Below are positions 60,311 through 64,000 of a stretch of 64,000 bases of DNA, one piece after another (position 1 is the stretch's first letter; every line of letters begins with the position of its first letter). The stretch lies in NCBI GenBank assembly GCA_038231575.1, contig JBBRLB010000013.1:1-64000 (forward strand), read 5' to 3'. Source of the DNA: CAITWF01 sp038231575 (GTDB lineage: Bacteria; Verrucomicrobiota; Verrucomicrobiia; Opitutales; Opitutaceae). The translations under genes and the position numbers were made by a program. Below the pieces are notes generated by a model. The model made no database searches, was not told the DNA's origin, and was given only the letters and a program-made list of their open reading frames with translations.

Positions 60311-62731
60311 CTATTCGGTTCTCAGCGCCACGATCGGATCGATCCGGGTGGCGCGGCGGGACGGAACGTAGCACGCGAGCAGCGCGACGGCGGAGAGGAG
60401 CAGCGGCACGAAGGCGAATGTCGGCGGATCGTGCGGCTGGATGCCGTGCAACAGGCCGGTCATGGTCAGGGCCGCGAACCACGCGCCGATGAAGCCGACG
60501 ACGAGTCCCATCGCGACGAGCCGCAGCCCCTGCCGCAGCACCATCGTGATCACTTCGCCGCGTTGCGCGCCGAGCGCCATCCGCACACCGATTTCCTGGG
60601 TGCGCTGCATGACGGTATAAGACATCACGCCATAAATGCCGATCGCGGCGAGGAAGAGCGCGATGGCCGCGAACCCGGCGAAGAGGCCGCCGAACATCCG
60701 CTGCCGCCAGAGCGTCTTGCGCGCGATGTTCGTCAACGGTTCGGCGTAATAGATCGGGATGTCGGGGCGGACCTGGAGGACCGCATCCTCGGCGGCGCGA
60801 ATGTAGCTGGCGGGATCGCCCTTCACGCGCATGACGGCGCTGGCGAAGAGATCGGGATTCTGGAGGAGCGGCATCCACGCGGCCGGGTCCTGCTCCGGAT
60901 CGGCGGGGCGCTGGCTGATGTTGCCAACGATGCCGATGATGGTGAACCACGTGCGCTTGGGGCCGTGATCGTCGAAGGTGATGCGTTGGCCGAGCGCGTT
61001 GCCCGACGGGAAAAATTTCTGCGCAAATTTCTGATCGACCACGGTGACCAGCGGCTTATCTGGGCGGTCGTGATCGTCGAAGAGGCGGCCCTGCAGCAGC
61101 GGAATCTGCAGCGCGGCAAACACGCCCGGGCTCGCGGTGCGGCCGAGCGCGAGCGGCCATTCCTGGTTCGATTTGGGTTCGGGCATGCCTTCGACGAGGA
61201 AGGAATTCCGGTTGCGCGCCTCCGAGAGCGGCAGGTTGCTCATAAACCCGGCGCTTTCGACGCCCGGCACGGTGCGGAGCTGGGCGATAATCTTTTCGAA
61301 AAACTCCGGCGCGGCTTTTTCGTCCGTGACGAACGCTTGCGGCAGCCCGGTGCGGAAGGTGAGGACGTGTTCCGCGTTGATGCCGGTGTCGGAGCGCTGG
61401 AGCCGGAGGAAGCTGCGCATCGTCAGCCCGCCGAGCACGAGGAGAATCAGCGCGAACGCGAGCTGCAGGACGACGAGCGCGTTGCGCAGTCGATGAGCCT
61501 GGCCGGAGCCGGTGCCGCCGCGCGCGCCGTCTTTCAACTCGCTCGCGAGATCCGGGCGGGAAAGATGGAGCGCGGGAAACGTCCCGAAGATTACGCTCGC
61601 GCCGACGGTGACGGTCGCGACGAAGGTGGCGACCCGCCAGTCGACATCGAAGCGCAGCCAGTAAGGGACGTCGGGGATAAAACTGAGGACGAGGTCGAGT
61701 TCCCAGAACGACAGCACGAGGCCGGCGATGCCGCCGATGAGGCCGAGCAGTAGACTCTCGGTGAGCACTTGGCGGATGATGCGGCCGCGGCCGGCGCCGA
61801 GCGCGAGCCGCAGCGCGACCTCGCGCGAACGCGTGGCGCCGCGCGCGAGGAGGAGATTGGCGACGTTGGCGCACGCGATGAGCAGCACCGCGAGCACGGC
61901 GCCGAGCATCAGCCGCAGCGCGAGCTGGGTGTCGCGCGTCGCCTCGTGGCGCGCGGTCATCGCGCGGATGCCGAGACCGGTGTTGGTGGCGGGATGCTCC
62001 TGCGCGAGCTGCGCGGCGATCGTGTCGAGTTCCGCCTGCACTTGCTCGAGCGTGACGCCGGGTTTCATCCGCGCGTAAACCTGCCAACCGTGGGCGCCAC
62101 GATGCTTCTCCTCGGCTTGCTCGCCCTCGGGGAACGGCTGCCAGAGTTCGTTTTTATCGGGGAAGCGAAAATTTTTCGGCATCACGCCGATGACGGTCGC
62201 GGGCTGGTTGTTGAGCGTGACAACTTCGCCGAGGATATCCTCGCGGCCGCCGAATTCACCCCGCCACAGATCGTAGCCGAGCAGCACGACGGGCGTGGCG
62301 CCCGGCTTCGCTTCCTCCGGCCGAAACAGACGGCCGCGGACGGGTTGCACCCCCAGCAATTGAAAACCGTCGACGGTCGTCCACGTGCCGAAGACGCGCT
62401 TCGGGCGATCGCCGTCCTTCAGGATGTAGGTGCGATTCTGATTGGTGAGCGCGCCGGCCAGCGTCTTGCTCCGTGCGCGCACATCATAGAAATCCGGCAT
62501 CGCGAACTCGAAGTCGTGCCCGGGCGCCGGATCCTTTTCGCTGACCATGCGGAGGACGAGCAGGCGGTTCTCGTCGGCGAAGAACGGCAGCGGCCGCAGC
62601 AACACCGCGTCGAAGAACGTGAACATCGTCGTCGCCGTCGCGATGCCGAGCGCGAGCGTGATGACGGCGACGACGGTAAAGCCCGGCGACTTCGCGAGCA
62701 GGCGGAAGGCAAAACGGAGATCGGCGAGCAT
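60311..62731 (-). CDS. ADOP-type ABC permease with adjacent ATPase (member 11)
   Basis: This 806-residue protein starts MLADLRFAFRLLAKSPGF. The first FtsX domain contains VLLIACANVANLLLARGATR and REVALRLALGAGRGRII; the second RTQEIGVRMALGAQRGEVI. It ends ACYVPSRRATRIDPIVALRTE. It is closest to array member 3. Unlike the ten array genes, it follows an ATPase gene by 44 bp and a membrane fusion protein gene further upstream on the same strand, making a MacAB-like export unit. Confidence 0.92.
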   Translation of the reverse strand: MLADLRFAFRLLAKSPGFTVVAVITLALGIATATTMFTFFDAVLLRPLPFFADENRLLVLRMVSEKDPAPGHDFEFAMPDFYDVRARSKTLAGALTNQNRTYILKDGDRPKRVFGTWTTVDGFQLLGVQPVRGRLFRPEEAKPGATPVVLLGYDLWRGEFGGREDILGEVVTLNNQPATVIGVMPKNFRFPDKNELWQPFPEGEQAEEKHRGAHGWQVYARMKPGVTLEQVQAELDTIAAQLAQEHPATNTGLGIRAMTARHEATRDTQLALRLMLGAVLAVLLIACANVANLLLARGATRSREVALRLALGAGRGRIIRQVLTESLLLGLIGGIAGLVLSFWELDLVLSFIPDVPYWLRFDVDWRVATFVATVTVGASVIFGTFPALHLSRPDLASELKDGARGGTGSGQAHRLRNALVVLQLAFALILLVLGGLTMRSFLRLQRSDTGINAEHVLTFRTGLPQAFVTDEKAAPEFFEKIIAQLRTVPGVESAGFMSNLPLSEARNRNSFLVEGMPEPKSNQEWPLALGRTASPGVFAALQIPLLQGRLFDDHDRPDKPLVTVVDQKFAQKFFPSGNALGQRITFDDHGPKRTWFTIIGIVGNISQRPADPEQDPAAWMPLLQNPDLFASAVMRVKGDPASYIRAAEDAVLQVRPDIPIYYAEPLTNIARKTLWRQRMFGGLFAGFAAIALFLAAIGIYGVMSYTVMQRTQEIGVRMALGAQRGEVITMVLRQGLRLVAMGLVVGFIGAWFAALTMTGLLHGIQPHDPPTFAFVPLLLSAVALLACYVPSRRATRIDPIVALRTE

Positions 62732-62775
62732 GGTGGATCAGGCCACTCGACGCGCGGAGGAGCTGCAACGCTCCC

Positions 62776-63477
62776 TTAGCGCGTCGGATCGCTCTCGACC
62801 TGTTCCTGGACGACGCGGCCGTCGAAGATGTGGATGGTGCGATCGGCGTGACGCGCGAAACGCGTGTCGTGCGTGACCATCACGATCGTCGCGCCGCCCT
62901 TGTGCAGCTCGGCGAGGAGCTGCATGACGGAGTCGCCGTTCTTCGAGTCGAGATTACCCGTCGGTTCGTCGGCGAGTAGAACGGCGGGTGCGCCGGCGAG
63001 GGCGCGGGCGACGGCGACGCGCTGCTGTTGACCGCCAGAGAGCTGCGAGGGCAGATGCTTCGAGCGGTGCGCCATGCCGACTTTCTCGAGGGCGCCGGTG
63101 ACGGCGGCCTTGCGCTCGGCGGCGGGCATGCCGCGGTAGGTGAGTGGGAGCTCGACGTTCTCATAAACGGTGAGATCGCCGATGAGGTTGAACGATTGGA
63201 AAATGAATCCGATCTCGCGGTTGCGGATGCGGGCGCGCTCCGGAAGCGAGAGGCTCTGCACCGGGCGGCCGTTGAGCACGTAGGAACCGTCGGTCGGCGA
63301 ATCGAGGAGGCCGAGGATCGAGAGCAGCGTGGACTTGCCGCAACCCGACGGGCCCGCGATGGCGACATACTCGCCCTGACGGATGTCGAGGTGGATGCCG
63401 GAGAGCGCGTGCGTTTCCACTTCGTCGGTGAGAAAGACCTTGGTGACGCCGTCGAGTTTGATGAGGGATTCAGGCAT
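62776..63477 (-). CDS. ABC transporter ATPase, LolD/MacB type
   Basis: This 233-residue protein starts MPESLIKLDGVTKVFL. Walker A is GPSGCGKST, followed by Q-loop IFQSFNLIGDLTVYENVELP, signature LSGGQQQRVAVARAL, Walker B VLLADEPTGNLDS and H-loop MVTHD. It sits directly before the ADOP-type permease gene and after the fusion protein gene, so it probably energises that permease. It differs clearly from the ATPase at 17305-17970, so the two likely serve different complexes. Confidence 0.93.
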   Translation of the reverse strand: MPESLIKLDGVTKVFLTDEVETHALSGIHLDIRQGEYVAIAGPSGCGKSTLLSILGLLDSPTDGSYVLNGRPVQSLSLPERARIRNREIGFIFQSFNLIGDLTVYENVELPLTYRGMPAAERKAAVTGALEKVGMAHRSKHLPSQLSGGQQQRVAVARALAGAPAVLLADEPTGNLDSKNGDSVMQLLAELHKGGATIVMVTHDTRFARHADRTIHIFDGRVVQEQVESDPTR

Positions 63478-63706
63478 GGGAGTTGGTGGACTTGAGGTTG
63501 AGGAGTGGGTGGTGAAAAAGGATCAGCGGGTATCGGTCGAGGAATCGTGGGCGACAAAGGCGATCATGAGGGCGAGGACGAGCGTGACAGCGAGCATGGC
63601 GGGAAAAAGGAAGCGGGAAGGGCGGAACCCACGGAAAACACGGAAGATGGGGAAGAGTTACTCGAATTCGGTGGAGGCAGCGTCGGCGTGAGCCCGGTGC
63701 AGGGGA

Positions 63707-64000
63707 TCAGTTCAGCTTGATGCGATCGTTGGAATCCCACTGGGCCATGTCGGAAAGGATGACTTTGTCGCCGGGGACGAGGCCGCTGATGACCTCGATG
63801 GTGCTGACGGAGCTGCGGCCGAGCTTCACCTGCGTGCGCGTGGCGTAGTTGCCTTCGGCATCGAGCTTGAAGATGCCAACCTGGCTCTTCTCCTGGCCGA
63901 ACGCCGGCCGGCCGACGAAGATCACGTCGTTGAGCCGCTCGAGTTCGATCGTGCCGTCGACGGAAAGATCGGGCCGCGCGCCGGTCTTCGAGAGATCGCC
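63707..64000 (-). CDS. Membrane fusion protein of the export operon (partial, C-terminus)
   Basis: The reading frame enters from the right edge and ends at 63707. The visible 97 residues (DLSVDGTIELERLNDVIFVG, then KLDAEGNYATRTQVKLGRSS and EVISGLVPGDKVILSDM) are the C-terminal beta-barrel and membrane-proximal part of HlyD/MacA-type periplasmic adaptors. The N-terminal anchor, lipoyl and hairpin parts are beyond the window. It is the first visible gene of the operon with the ATPase and permease; the 229-bp gap to the ATPase holds no convincing gene. Confidence 0.85.
   Translation of the reverse strand, partial: GDLSKTGARPDLSVDGTIELERLNDVIFVGRPAFGQEKSQVGIFKLDAEGNYATRTQVKLGRSSVSTIEVISGLVPGDKVILSDMAQWDSNDRIKLN

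Noticed and set aside
58451..61753. An 1100-codon plus-strand open frame
   Set aside because: It lies antisense to the TGT fusion and the permease gene, both with clear motifs. Its translation is Arg/Glu/Gly/Ala-rich without domains, a usual shadow in GC-rich DNA.
63527..63601. A 24-codon minus-strand ORF with a hydrophobic core (MLAVTLVLALMIAFVAH) before the ATPase gene
   Set aside because: It has no ribosome binding site or coupling. It is too short to separate from chance, so it was not listed as a gene.

Overview
The window is GC-rich chromosomal DNA from a diderm bacterium. The gene families point to Verrucomicrobia, most likely Opitutaceae. The signs are secreted proteins mixing NHL, delta-60 and Ig-like repeats with a shared C-terminal repeat ending in EVYEVP, a TonB-dependent receptor, a large family of ADOP-type duplicated permeases, and frequent absence of Shine-Dalgarno sites. 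This placement is inferred from family content, not from a marker gene.

Region 1 (1-6554) is an accessory region: an integrative element with its right end at a 3' fragment of a tRNA-Met(CAT) gene. From the right it holds a tyrosine recombinase, an uncharacterised protein, a small helix-turn-helix/excisionase-like protein, a CHC2/Toprim primase, a RepA-like AAA ATPase, a hairpin with 9-bp tandem repeats, and a small hypothetical protein, all on the minus strand and tightly coupled. The left end is a mosaic of a 5'-truncated gene and a transposase scrap. The other attachment site is outside the window.

Region 2 (6.7-23.5 kb) encodes mostly exported proteins: two very large secreted repeat proteins, a DUF1653 protein, an exported M20 amidohydrolase, a TonB-dependent receptor with a strong terminator, a TolC-like protein beside a LolD/MacB-type ATPase, a nucleotidyltransferase-GHMP kinase fusion, and a DUF6265-like secreted protein.

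Region 3 (23.5-52.0 kb) is a same-strand array of ten full-length ADOP permeases plus one decayed copy, with no ATPase gene in the array. Passengers are an ankyrin-like Tat-type protein with a coupled 27-codon ORF, a TPR protein, and a YkgJ-type cysteine cluster protein on the opposite strand. Three intergenic gaps carry copies of one long inverted repeat.

Region 4 (52.4-60.2 kb) holds a DUF4097 protein, a hypothetical or broken gene, a DUF2809 membrane protein, and two striking fusions. One is a 1150-residue protein joining two cNMP-binding domains, a BFD-like [2Fe-2S] domain, four CPAH repeats, two membrane helices and a cytochrome P450. The other is a tRNA-guanine transglycosylase fused to an MnmC-like methyltransferase.

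Region 5 (60.3-64 kb) is a complete-looking export operon: membrane fusion protein (cut by the right edge), ATPase and an eleventh ADOP-type permease. Here an ADOP-type permease has an adjacent ATPase, unlike the orphans in region 3.
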